Shown here in pieces: positions 7,955-13,961 of a stretch of DNA of 14,185 bases; position 1 is the first letter of the stretch, and every line of letters starts with the position of its first letter. Position numbers and translations under genes: made by a program. Source of the DNA: Betaproteobacteria bacterium (GTDB lineage: Bacteria; Pseudomonadota; Gammaproteobacteria; Burkholderiales; Rhodocyclaceae); NCBI GenBank assembly GCA_028868235.1, contig JAGWUW010000027.1:1-14185 (forward strand), in the 5' to 3' direction. The notes beneath the pieces are model-generated. The model worked only from the letters and a program-made list of their open reading frames with translations, had not been told where the DNA came from and made no database searches.

Positions 7955-8224
7955 ATGGCTTCGTACAAGGACACCCTCCTCGAATTCCCCTGCGACTTCC
8001 CCCTCAAGATCATGGGCAAGGCGCACGACGAACTCGCCCAGGCGGTCCTCACCATCGTCACCCGCCATGCCCCCGATTTTGACGGCGCGACAATGGAAAT
8101 GCGCGCCAGCTCGGGCGGCAATTACCTGAGCCTGACCTGTACGGTGGTCGCCACCTCCAAACCGCAGCTTGATGCGCTCTACATGGAGTTGACGTCGCAC
8201 CCCCTCGTCAAGGTCGTGCTGTAA
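7955..8224 (+). CDS. ybeD: DUF493 / YbeD family protein
   Basis: 89 residues, against 87 for E. coli YbeD, with the same frame of conserved phrases: [35 protein letters not shown] and an ending LVKVVL. The family is a small cytoplasmic alpha/beta protein with an ACT-like (ferredoxin) fold; its role is not established. It has no signal peptide, membrane segment or obvious catalytic residue. The ATG follows the dat stop (TGA) after one base and has AAAGG five bases before it, so translation is likely coupled. The lipB GTG comes one base after its own stop. The long-standing link with lipB suggests, but does not prove, a role in lipoate metabolism. Confidence 0.94.
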   Translation: MASYKDTLLEFPCDFPLKIMGKAHDELAQAVLTIVTRHAPDFDGATMEMRASSGGNYLSLTCTVVATSKPQLDALYMELTSHPLVKVVL

Positions 8225-8225
8225 G

Positions 8226-8843
8226 GTGAGTCTCGTCGTAAAACGCCTGGGCCGGGTCGATTACGAACCCACCTTTCAGGCCATGCAGGATTTCACCGCC
8301 ACACGCACAACGGAGTCACCGGATGAGCTGTGGATCGTCGAACACCCGCCAGTCTATACATTGGGGCAGGCGGGAAAACCGGAACACATCCTGCGCGATA
8401 TCGGTATTCCACTGGTCAAAATCGACCGCGGGGGCCAGGTGACCTACCATGGCCCAGGCCAAGTGGTTATTTATTTACTCCTTGACCTGCCGCGCCTAAA
8501 GATCAAGGTGCGCGAACTGGTCACTGCCATCGAACAGGCCGTCATCGACTTGCTCGCCGACTATAACGTCACCGCGGAACGCCGTGACGGCGCCCCCGGC
8601 GTCTATGTCGGCGCAGCCAAGATTGCCGCCCTCGGCCTACGCATTCGCAACGGCTGCTCGTATCATGGCGTATCGTTGAATGTGGAGATGGACCTGAGCC
8701 CGTTCGACGCCATCAATCCCTGCGGCTACGCCGGGTTGAAAGTGATTCAAACCAAGGACCTGAACATCCCGCTCACCGCTCACGAGGCCGGCGAGCGACT
8801 CTCGCAACACTTGCTACAGCAACTGGACAAACAACATGGTTGA
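8226..8843 (+). CDS. lipB: Octanoyl-[acyl-carrier-protein]:protein N-octanoyltransferase LipB
   Basis: 205 residues. It transfers octanoate from octanoyl-ACP to the lipoyl domains of 2-oxoacid dehydrogenases and the glycine cleavage H protein, the first step of lipoate assembly, in the cytoplasm. The hallmark segments are all present: [14 protein letters not shown] (about 37-50), [18 protein letters not shown] (66-83), the catalytic lysine K132 in [20 protein letters not shown] (145-153) and the catalytic cysteine C166 in INPCGYAG. The start is a GTG, one base after the ybeD stop, with a weak AAGG inside the end of ybeD. No ATG nearby would retain the normal N-terminus. The 3' end overlaps lipA by eight bases. 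Confidence 0.97.
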   Translation: MSLVVKRLGRVDYEPTFQAMQDFTATRTTESPDELWIVEHPPVYTLGQAGKPEHILRDIGIPLVKIDRGGQVTYHGPGQVVIYLLLDLPRLKIKVRELVTAIEQAVIDLLADYNVTAERRDGAPGVYVGAAKIAALGLRIRNGCSYHGVSLNVEMDLSPFDAINPCGYAGLKVIQTKDLNIPLTAHEAGERLSQHLLQQLDKQHG

Positions 8844-9810
8844 CAACAACACCAATCACGGTGGCGCAAAGCAAAAAGGCGTCAAACAAAAAGGCGAACT
8901 GAAGACCGCCCGCATCCCGATCAAGATTGTGCCGGTCGACCAGCCCCTGCGCAAACCGGAGTGGATCCGCGTCAAGGCTGGCAACAGCGCCGGGCGCTTC
9001 GGCGAAATCAAGTCCATGCTGCGCGAGAAGAAGCTGCACACCGTTTGCGAGGAAGCCGCCTGCCCGAATATCGGCGAATGTTTCGGCCGTGGCACGGCAA
9101 CATTCATGATCCTCGGCGACATCTGCACCCGCCGCTGCCCGTTTTGCGATGTCGGTCACGGCCAGCCCCTACCGCCCAATCCCAACGAGCCGGCCGAACT
9201 AGCCGATTCGGTCTCCTCGCTGAAGCTGCAATACGTCGTGATCACCAGCGTCGACCGTGACGATCTACGCGACGGCGGCGCCCAACACTTCGTCGAAGTT
9301 GTCCGCGCGGTGCGCGAGGCTTCGCCGAAGACCACCATCGAAACTTTGGTCCCCGATTTCCGCGGCCGCATGGATCTGGCCATCGATATCCTCGGCAATG
9401 GCCTACCCGACGTACTGAACCACAACATGGAAACAGTACCCCGGCTCTACAAACAGGCCCGCCCTGGCGCCGATTACGCCCATTCGCTGACTCTGATGAA
9501 GCAGTTCAAGGCACGCTATCCACACGTCAAGACCAAATCCGGCCTGATGGTCGGTCTCGGCGAAACTGATGAAGAAATTCTCGAAGTCATGCGCGACCTG
9601 CGTGCTCACGACGTTGAAATGCTGACCATCGGCCAGTACCTCGCCCCCTCAGGGCATCACCTACCGGTCAGCCGCTATGTCCATCCGGACACCTTCAAGA
9701 TGTTCGAAGCAGAAGCGCTCAAAATGGGTTTTTCCGGCGCCGCCTGTGCGCCAATGGTGCGCTCCAGCTACTGGGCCGATCAGCAAGCCCACACCGCCGG
9801 CGTCGCATGA
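8836..9810 (+). CDS. lipA: Lipoyl synthase LipA (radical SAM)
   Basis: 324 residues, close to E. coli LipA (321). It inserts two sulfur atoms into protein-bound octanoyl chains, completing lipoate. Both iron-sulfur sites are intact: the auxiliary cluster cysteines C71, C76 and C82 ([12 protein letters not shown]), and the radical-SAM CX3CX2C motif C97, C101, C104 (CTRRCPFC). The C-terminal R309-S-S-Y312 motif supplies the serine ligand of the auxiliary cluster. [24 protein letters not shown] and [14 protein letters not shown] are standard family segments. The first 24 residues are a charged, low-complexity tail with a duplicated KQKG (residues 12-15 and 17-20), which the family does not conserve. 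The gene overlaps the lipB end by eight bases in another frame and is followed by a strong terminator. Confidence 0.98.
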   Translation: MVDNNTNHGGAKQKGVKQKGELKTARIPIKIVPVDQPLRKPEWIRVKAGNSAGRFGEIKSMLREKKLHTVCEEAACPNIGECFGRGTATFMILGDICTRRCPFCDVGHGQPLPPNPNEPAELADSVSSLKLQYVVITSVDRDDLRDGGAQHFVEVVRAVREASPKTTIETLVPDFRGRMDLAIDILGNGLPDVLNHNMETVPRLYKQARPGADYAHSLTLMKQFKARYPHVKTKSGLMVGLGETDEEILEVMRDLRAHDVEMLTIGQYLAPSGHHLPVSRYVHPDTFKMFEAEALKMGFSGAACAPMVRSSYWADQQAHTAGVA

Positions 9811-9832
9811 TTTTCGCCGACCTGAAATAGAC

Positions 9833-9863
9833 AAGGGCAGCCCGTTTTGGAGCTGCCCTTTTT
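9833..9863 (+). terminator. Rho-independent terminator after lipA
   Basis: A perfect 9-bp stem, AAGGGCAGC (9833-9841) with GCTGCCCTT (9852-9860), encloses a 10-base loop and runs into TTTTT (9859-9863) then ATT. It begins 22 bases after the lipA stop and closes the dacC-dat-ybeD-lipB-lipA transcript. Read from the minus strand the stem is preceded by As but lacks a downstream T-run, so it should act mainly on plus-strand transcription. Confidence 0.9.
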
Positions 9864-9869
9864 ATTGAT

Positions 9870-9893
9870 GCCCAATGTTATCTGACGTTGGGC
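9870..9893 (-). other. Stem-loop overlapping the stop codon of the glycine-zipper lipoprotein gene
   Basis: GCCCAATGT (9870-9878) can pair with ACGTTGGGC (9885-9893) through nine pairs, one of them a G-U wobble, leaving a six-base loop. On the minus strand the TAA stop sits at the loop-stem boundary. No T-run follows, so it is not a classic terminator. It may mark or protect the 3' end of the minus-strand transcript. It lies only seven bases from the lipA terminator, so the convergent transcripts meet in a double hairpin. Confidence 0.45.
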
Positions 9894-10432
9894 GGCGGCG
9901 GAGGCGGTGGAGATCCCGGCGGCGGAGGCGGAATGCTTGCATCCTGCGGTTGTGCTTGCATCTGGGAACGAACCGGCGCGGAATAGCTCATGTTGCCAGG
10001 AACCGGTACACGATGCCCCTTTGCATACATGCACTGAATATAGGCGTTATCGTACTGGCGCTGCGTTCCCACTGTCGACGCGCGGGAAGCATCCGTCCCT
10101 GTCGCGCTACCCATCAGTAAACCGGCACCAGCGCCGATAGCCGCACCCTTGCTGTTGCCACCGATCGCCGCCCCCGCCAAGGCGCCGACCGCAGTGCCAA
10201 CCGCTGCACTGGTTACTGCTGATTCCTTAGCCGCATCGCCAGCCGTCTTACCACCGATCTGGTACTGCGCATACTGACGGCAGTCGACATCGTCGGCACG
10301 GAACCGCTCGAAAGGCTGACCAGCTCCCGGCAACACCATCACGCTGGGCCCGGTGGGCACAACTGTACAAGCCCCCAGAAACAAGGCAACGCTGACGATA
10401 GCCAAGTTTGGCAGATATTTTTTATCGCTCAT
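9878..10432 (-). CDS. Glycine-zipper lipoprotein with polyproline C-terminus
   Basis: 184 residues, function unknown. The N-terminus is a lipoprotein signal with lipobox L19-G-A-C22. A region with C51 (VDCRQYAQYQIG) is followed by a glycine-zipper segment (about 77-112, including AVGALAGAAIGG and GAAIGAGAGLLMG). That segment could pack in or against a membrane as a hairpin. Next come DNAYIQCMYAKGHRVP, with C134, and a tail ending PPPPPGSPPPPPPPNVR. Proteins with this layout are usually annotated as YmgG-like or glycine-zipper envelope lipoproteins. Thr at +2 suggests the outer membrane. The frame is open upstream to 10699, but GGAG at 10440-10443, seven bases before the ATG at 10432, and the lipobox fix this start. 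It lies one base after the preceding gene's stop (TGA-G-ATG), so the two are probably coupled. The polyproline run would be expected to need EF-P for translation. Confidence 0.82.
   Translation of the reverse strand: MSDKKYLPNLAIVSVALFLGACTVVPTGPSVMVLPGAGQPFERFRADDVDCRQYAQYQIGGKTAGDAAKESAVTSAAVGTAVGALAGAAIGGNSKGAAIGAGAGLLMGSATGTDASRASTVGTQRQYDNAYIQCMYAKGHRVPVPGNMSYSAPVRSQMQAQPQDASIPPPPPGSPPPPPPPNVR
9890..9931. repeat. GGC/GGAGGC low-complexity tract encoding the polyproline tail
   Basis: A G-rich plus-strand tract of repeated GGCGGAGGCGG-type units is the complement of the CCG/CCT/CCC proline codons at the end of the glycine-zipper lipoprotein gene. It is coding low complexity, not a separate element. 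Such tracts vary in length between strains by slippage, so the number of prolines may be polymorphic. Confidence 0.6.
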
Positions 10433-10433
10433 C

Positions 10434-10772
10434 TCATCGCTCCGGTTGCGGCTGAACCCGCTGCCAGCCTTCTGGACATTCTTTGATATAGGGGTAATAG
10501 CCCTTGCTGCTCCTGCAGTAGTACCAATACTGCTGGGCTGGCGCCGGTTGCACCGCTGGATCGGCCTGCTCAACGTAAACCGGCGGCGGGGCTGGCGGCA
10601 CAACGACGACCTGTGGTGGATAATAGTATGGAGGCGGATACCACACCGGTCCCCAGACCGGGCCGCCAATATAGACGCCCATTCGTACACGTCCGTCATG
10701 AGCCCAAGCGCTGGAACCGGCCACTACCATGGCCAGAGACAGCAGAACAGCAATCAAATTTCTATATTTCAT
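10434..10772 (-). CDS. Small exported Pro/Tyr-rich protein of unknown function
   Basis: 112 residues. A Sec signal (MKYRNLIAVLLSLAMVVAGS) has a probable cleavage site after AWA, residue 24. The mature part starts HDGRVRMGVYIG, followed by an aromatic and proline-rich stretch (about 37-66: GPVWGPVWYPPPYYYPP, then VPPAPPPVYVE). A compact C-terminal segment follows, WYYCRSSKGYYPYIKECPEG, with C86 and C99 that could form a disulfide. I recall similar YYC...YYPYxxxCPxGW endings in uncharacterised betaproteobacterial exported proteins, but know no function. The ATG has only a weak Shine-Dalgarno. The stop is one base before the glycine-zipper lipoprotein start, suggesting a two-gene transcript. Location is inferred as periplasm or cell surface. 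The 204-base gap upstream (10773-10976) shows no further gene and no clear promoter. Confidence 0.8.
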   Translation of the reverse strand: MKYRNLIAVLLSLAMVVAGSSAWAHDGRVRMGVYIGGPVWGPVWYPPPYYYPPQVVVVPPAPPPVYVEQADPAVQPAPAQQYWYYCRSSKGYYPYIKECPEGWQRVQPQPER

Positions 10773-10976
10773 GGCAATACCCGATGTGCCAACAACTCAT
10801 TCTAAAGATAGCGAATTATCGGCCATAGGGGGAGAACAAAATTGCTACAGTTTGTAAGTTTGACGCTGTTTTCGGGACTGCTGAATGCCCGGTAACGACC
10901 AGCGCTGCCGATTTAGGGACAACAAGGTCTGAGGCACACCCAAGTGAAGACCCCACCCAAAAACCGGTCAGCCGAC

Positions 10977-12272
10977 TTAGAGCAACTTCAGCTTCTTCGC
11001 CGCCTCGCGCAGTTCGCCACGAAAATCCGGATGGGCAATACCGATCAGGGCCTCGGTGCGCTGCTTGGCCGTTTTACCTCGTAACTGGGCAACACCGTAT
11101 TCGGTGACAACATAGTTGATGTCGTTCTTGCTAGTCGATACGTGGGTACCCGGCGACAAGGTCGGCACGATGCGGGAGATGGTATCGTCCTTGGCTGTGG
11201 ATGGCAGCACAATAAATGCCTTGCCGCCTTTAGAGCGGTTGGCAGCACGCACGAAGTCGGACTGGCCACCTGTGCCGGAATAAGGAATCGGCCCCAGGCT
11301 CTCCGAGCCGCACTGGCCGAGGAAATCGATCTGCATGGTCGCGTTGATGGCATGCAGGTTGTCATTCTGGCCTGCTAGATAGGGATCGTTGGTGAAATCG
11401 ACCGGATGCATTTCCAGCGCCGGATTACGATGCATGAATTGGTAAAGCTTCTTCGAGCCGAGCGCGAAGGTAGCCAGCATCTTGCCGTGATGGTAGTTTT
11501 TCTTGCGATTGGTCACCACACCGGCCTCGACCAGGGTCATGATGCCGTCGCCAACCATTTCGGTATGAATACCGAGATCGTGCTTGTCGGTGAGTTGCAT
11601 GACTACTGCGTCGGGAATGCCGCCGTAGCCGATCTGCAGGGTAGCGCCATCGGGAATCATCTCAGCGACGTAGCGACCGATCGCCTCCTGGACCGGCCCG
11701 ATTTTGGGCAGGCCGACCTCCAGAATAGGTTCTTCGCTCTCACACAGAGCGGCAACCTGCGAAATATGAACGTGGCAGTTGCCATTAGCGAAGGGGACAT
11801 TCGGATTGACTTCGAGGACGACCACACGGGCCTGTTCAATGGCGGCCATGGTGTAATCCGCAGCCAGCGACAGCGAAAAGTAGCCGTGCTCATCCATCGG
11901 CGAAGCCATACTGAAAACGACGTCGGCCGGCATCTGGCCGCGCTCGATTAGCGATGGCATTTCGGAGAAGTAGGCAGGGATGAAATCGACCCAACCTTCC
12001 TTGGCGCCGGGGCGGGTGGCACCGCTGTAGAAATAGGCGGTATGGCGGACATGCTCGATAGTTTCCGGATCAAGATAACCGTATTTGCGCACGGCCAGAA
12101 TCTGCGACACCGTCACGTTGCGGAAATCACGACGCGCGTCGGACAACGCCGTCAGCAGGCTGGGGGGTTCACCAACGGCGGTCGGCACAACAATGGTGTC
12201 GCCGTTCCGAACGACGCGAATGGCATCGGCGGCGGACATGCGTTTTTGTTGGTAAAGAGCCTGAACAGACAT
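10977..12272 (-). CDS. Acetyl-CoA hydrolase / CoA-transferase family protein (4-hydroxybutyrate CoA-transferase-like)
   Basis: 431 residues, the normal length of the class I CoA-transferase branch that includes acetyl-CoA hydrolase, 4-hydroxybutyrate CoA-transferase and related enzymes. The likely catalytic glutamate is E238 in LGIHTEMVGDG, which would form the glutamyl-CoA thioester. Glycine-rich CoA-contact segments are IGYGGIPDAV (about 214-223) and YSGTGGQSDFVRAA (331-344). NYVVTEYGVAQLRGKT and the closing ALIGIAHPDFRGEL are family signatures. It would move CoA between acetyl-CoA and another carboxylate, or hydrolyse it, in the cytoplasm. The sequence does not give the acceptor (acetate, propionate, succinate, butyrate-type acids). 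An AGGAG seven bases upstream (12280-12284) fixes the start. It seems to be transcribed alone from the 128-base gap behind rlmL. Confidence 0.9.
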   Translation of the reverse strand: MSVQALYQQKRMSAADAIRVVRNGDTIVVPTAVGEPPSLLTALSDARRDFRNVTVSQILAVRKYGYLDPETIEHVRHTAYFYSGATRPGAKEGWVDFIPAYFSEMPSLIERGQMPADVVFSMASPMDEHGYFSLSLAADYTMAAIEQARVVVLEVNPNVPFANGNCHVHISQVAALCESEEPILEVGLPKIGPVQEAIGRYVAEMIPDGATLQIGYGGIPDAVVMQLTDKHDLGIHTEMVGDGIMTLVEAGVVTNRKKNYHHGKMLATFALGSKKLYQFMHRNPALEMHPVDFTNDPYLAGQNDNLHAINATMQIDFLGQCGSESLGPIPYSGTGGQSDFVRAANRSKGGKAFIVLPSTAKDDTISRIVPTLSPGTHVSTSKNDINYVVTEYGVAQLRGKTAKQRTEALIGIAHPDFRGELREAAKKLKLL

Positions 12273-12309
12273 GCGCTATCTCCTGTACGTTTTTATTGGG
12301 AAACACTGA

Positions 12310-12350
12310 TGGTCACACAATGGTCAGACCAAAATCCTGACCCAGATCAA
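12310..12350 (-). promoter_or_regulatory. Candidate operator region upstream of the CoA-transferase gene
   Basis: TGGTCA occurs at 12310 and 12321, one helical turn apart. The second copy is part of a perfect dyad, TGGTC-A-GACCA (12321-12331). Next to it, 12337-12350 read on the minus strand gives TTGAT-CTGG-GTCAG, which differs at two positions from the FNR/Anr consensus TTGAT-N4-ATCAA. The elements sit 38-78 bases before the start codon, where a regulator would act. I see no clean sigma-70 promoter to anchor them, and short motifs can be coincidental. Confidence 0.3.
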
Positions 12351-12400
12351 ATTCCGATGTTCATTGCATCGAATAAATGTACGGTAGCGTATGGTAACGA

Positions 12401-13543
12401 TCATCCCTTGCGATTGCTACCTGCGACCATGCGAATTTCAAATAAACGGCATTCCAACGGCCCATTGAACAACGGCGTCTTGCGGCTGGGCTTCAAGCCA
12501 ACCAGCTTGGGCAAGCGCAAATCGGCTGTGAAGAAAAAACAGTTCCAGCCGGCCCAGTGCCGCTTCAGCGCCGTGCCGAGCTGCGGATAGAAGGCAGCCA
12601 GTTCATCCTGCTCACCGATGCGCTCGCCATACGGCGGATTGGTGACCAGAATGCCGTGATCGGTCAGCGGTTGGGTTTCCAGGATGTCGCCCCGATCGAC
12701 TGTCACCACGCTGCCAAAACCCGCCTCCTGCAGATTGCGGCGGGTGGCACGCACGGCACGCTCATCGATATCGTAGCCACGGATATCCAACGGTTCGGCT
12801 GGCTTGACCCGTGCCTCGGCAGCGGCCCGGATATGCGCCCAGTTCATAGCCTCGAAACTCTTCAGGCGCTCGAAGGAGAAGGTACGGTCCAGGCCCGGTG
12901 CGCGGTCGAGAGCCACCTGCACAGCTTCGAGCAGGAAAGTGCCGCTACCGCACATCGGATCAATCAAGGGGGTACCGGGTTGCCAGCCAGTCATCTTCAG
13001 GATGCCGGCAGCCAGGTTTTCCTTCAGTGGCGCGTCGACGCTGGCCTTGCGGAAACCGCGCTGCCATAGCGGCTGACCGGAGGTATCGAGGTACAACGTA
13101 CATTCGTTTTCAGTCAGGAAGACATGTACGCTGACATCCGGGTTGCGGGTCTCAATATTCGGACGCTCGCCAAGATCCTCGCGGAAACGGTCGCAAACTG
13201 CATCCTTGACACGGAGGGTAACGAAATCGAGCGACTTGAGCGGGCACTTGATCGCCGTCGTCACCACGCGCATGGTGCGCGATACGGCAAAATGGTTGGG
13301 CCACAGCTGGCGAACGGCCAGTCGGTAGATATCCTCTTCCTTGGCGTACGGCCCCTTGACGATGTGCCAGAGGATACGGGTCGCAATGCGCGACTCGAGG
13401 TTGGCACGGTAGCAGACCGACCAGTCGCCGGAGAAGAACACCCCGCCGGGTGTCGACCGCAACTCCTGGCCGCCGACGCTACGCAGCTCTTCCAGCAGCA
13501 GTTCCTCCAGCCCACGCGGGCAGATCGCAAAATATTTGTTCAT
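12401..13543 (-). CDS. rlmL: 23S rRNA (guanine-N2)-methyltransferase RlmL, stand-alone form
   Basis: 380 residues: a THUMP-containing N-terminal region (about 1-155, beginning MNKYFAICPRGLEELLLEEL) followed by a Rossmann-type SAM-dependent methyltransferase. The methyltransferase part has the SAM-binding motif DPMCGSGTFLLEA (195-207), RGYDIDERAVRATRRN (255-270) and the catalytic NPPYGER (302-308) typical of N2-guanine methyltransferases. In E. coli the equivalent RlmL domain (m2G2445 of 23S rRNA) is fused to RlmK in a ~700-residue protein. Here only the RlmL half is present, as is common in betaproteobacteria. The ATG comes one base after the stop of the HemJ-like gene (TGA-C-ATG), so the two are likely cotranscribed. 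A closely related THUMP methyltransferase with another guanine target cannot be fully excluded. Confidence 0.9.
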   Translation of the reverse strand: MNKYFAICPRGLEELLLEELRSVGGQELRSTPGGVFFSGDWSVCYRANLESRIATRILWHIVKGPYAKEEDIYRLAVRQLWPNHFAVSRTMRVVTTAIKCPLKSLDFVTLRVKDAVCDRFREDLGERPNIETRNPDVSVHVFLTENECTLYLDTSGQPLWQRGFRKASVDAPLKENLAAGILKMTGWQPGTPLIDPMCGSGTFLLEAVQVALDRAPGLDRTFSFERLKSFEAMNWAHIRAAAEARVKPAEPLDIRGYDIDERAVRATRRNLQEAGFGSVVTVDRGDILETQPLTDHGILVTNPPYGERIGEQDELAAFYPQLGTALKRHWAGWNCFFFTADLRLPKLVGLKPSRKTPLFNGPLECRLFEIRMVAGSNRKG

Positions 13544-13544
13544 G

Positions 13545-13961
13545 TCAGAAAGGCTTCAGGACGACGAGAAAAAGGACGAGGAGCAGGACCAGGACCGGCA
13601 CTTCATTGTAGAAGCGAAACCAGACATGGCTGCGCGTATTGCCGCCGGCCCGGAACTGCTGGAGGAGCCGGCCGCAATACCAGTGATAGCCGGCCAGCAC
13701 GGCGACCAAACAGGCCTTGGCGTGCAGCCAGCCGCCGCTGAAACCGTAGCCGAACCACAGCCACAGACCGAACAGGATGGCCAGGATGCCGAGCGGGGTC
13801 ATGAATTTGTACAGCTTGCCGGCCATCAGCAGCAGACGGTCGCGTTCGGCCACGCTGTCGGCCGGTACCATGGCCAGATTGACGAAAATGCGCGGCAGGT
13901 AGAACAGGCCGGCAAACCAGGAAATGACCAGCCAGATGTGGAACGTCTTTACGACGAGCAT
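13545..13961 (-). CDS. hemJ: HemJ / CopD-family membrane protein (putative protoporphyrinogen IX oxidase)
   Basis: 138 residues with four hydrophobic segments (about 1-22, 50-72, 77-98, 119-137), the size and layout of HemJ. Conserved features include H8 in KTFHIWLVISWFAGLFYLPR, W78-L-H-A-K82 in the third segment, and FRFYNEVPVL before the last helix. HemJ oxidises protoporphyrinogen IX to protoporphyrin IX in the inner membrane, the next-to-last step of heme synthesis; a His and a Lys like those seen here are important in characterised members. Such proteins are often labelled CopD family, and a copper-related role cannot be ruled out from sequence alone. GGAG six bases upstream supports the start, which lies 13 bases inside the end of the preceding gene. 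The stop is one base before rlmL. Confidence 0.82.
   Translation of the reverse strand: MLVVKTFHIWLVISWFAGLFYLPRIFVNLAMVPADSVAERDRLLLMAGKLYKFMTPLGILAILFGLWLWFGYGFSGGWLHAKACLVAVLAGYHWYCGRLLQQFRAGGNTRSHVWFRFYNEVPVLVLLLVLFLVVLKPF

Noticed and set aside
9890..9931. Repeated G-rich units as a possible array or structural repeat element
   Set aside because: No spacers or regular repeat unit; the tract is explained as proline codons on the minus strand.
10433..10699. N-terminal extension of the glycine-zipper protein to 273 residues
   Set aside because: The extension overlaps the Pro/Tyr-rich gene in another frame, would bury the lipoprotein signal, and the internal ATG at 10432 has a well-placed GGAG.
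10773..10976. Possible RNA gene or regulatory leader upstream of the Pro/Tyr-rich protein
   Set aside because: Only short motifs such as the palindrome CAGCGCTG (10900-10907) and a lone TAGAAT-like box; no extended fold, terminator or convincing promoter pair.
11406..11951. Plus-strand open frame of about 181 codons opposite the CoA-transferase gene
   Set aside because: Antisense shadow of a well-conserved enzyme; no independent signal.
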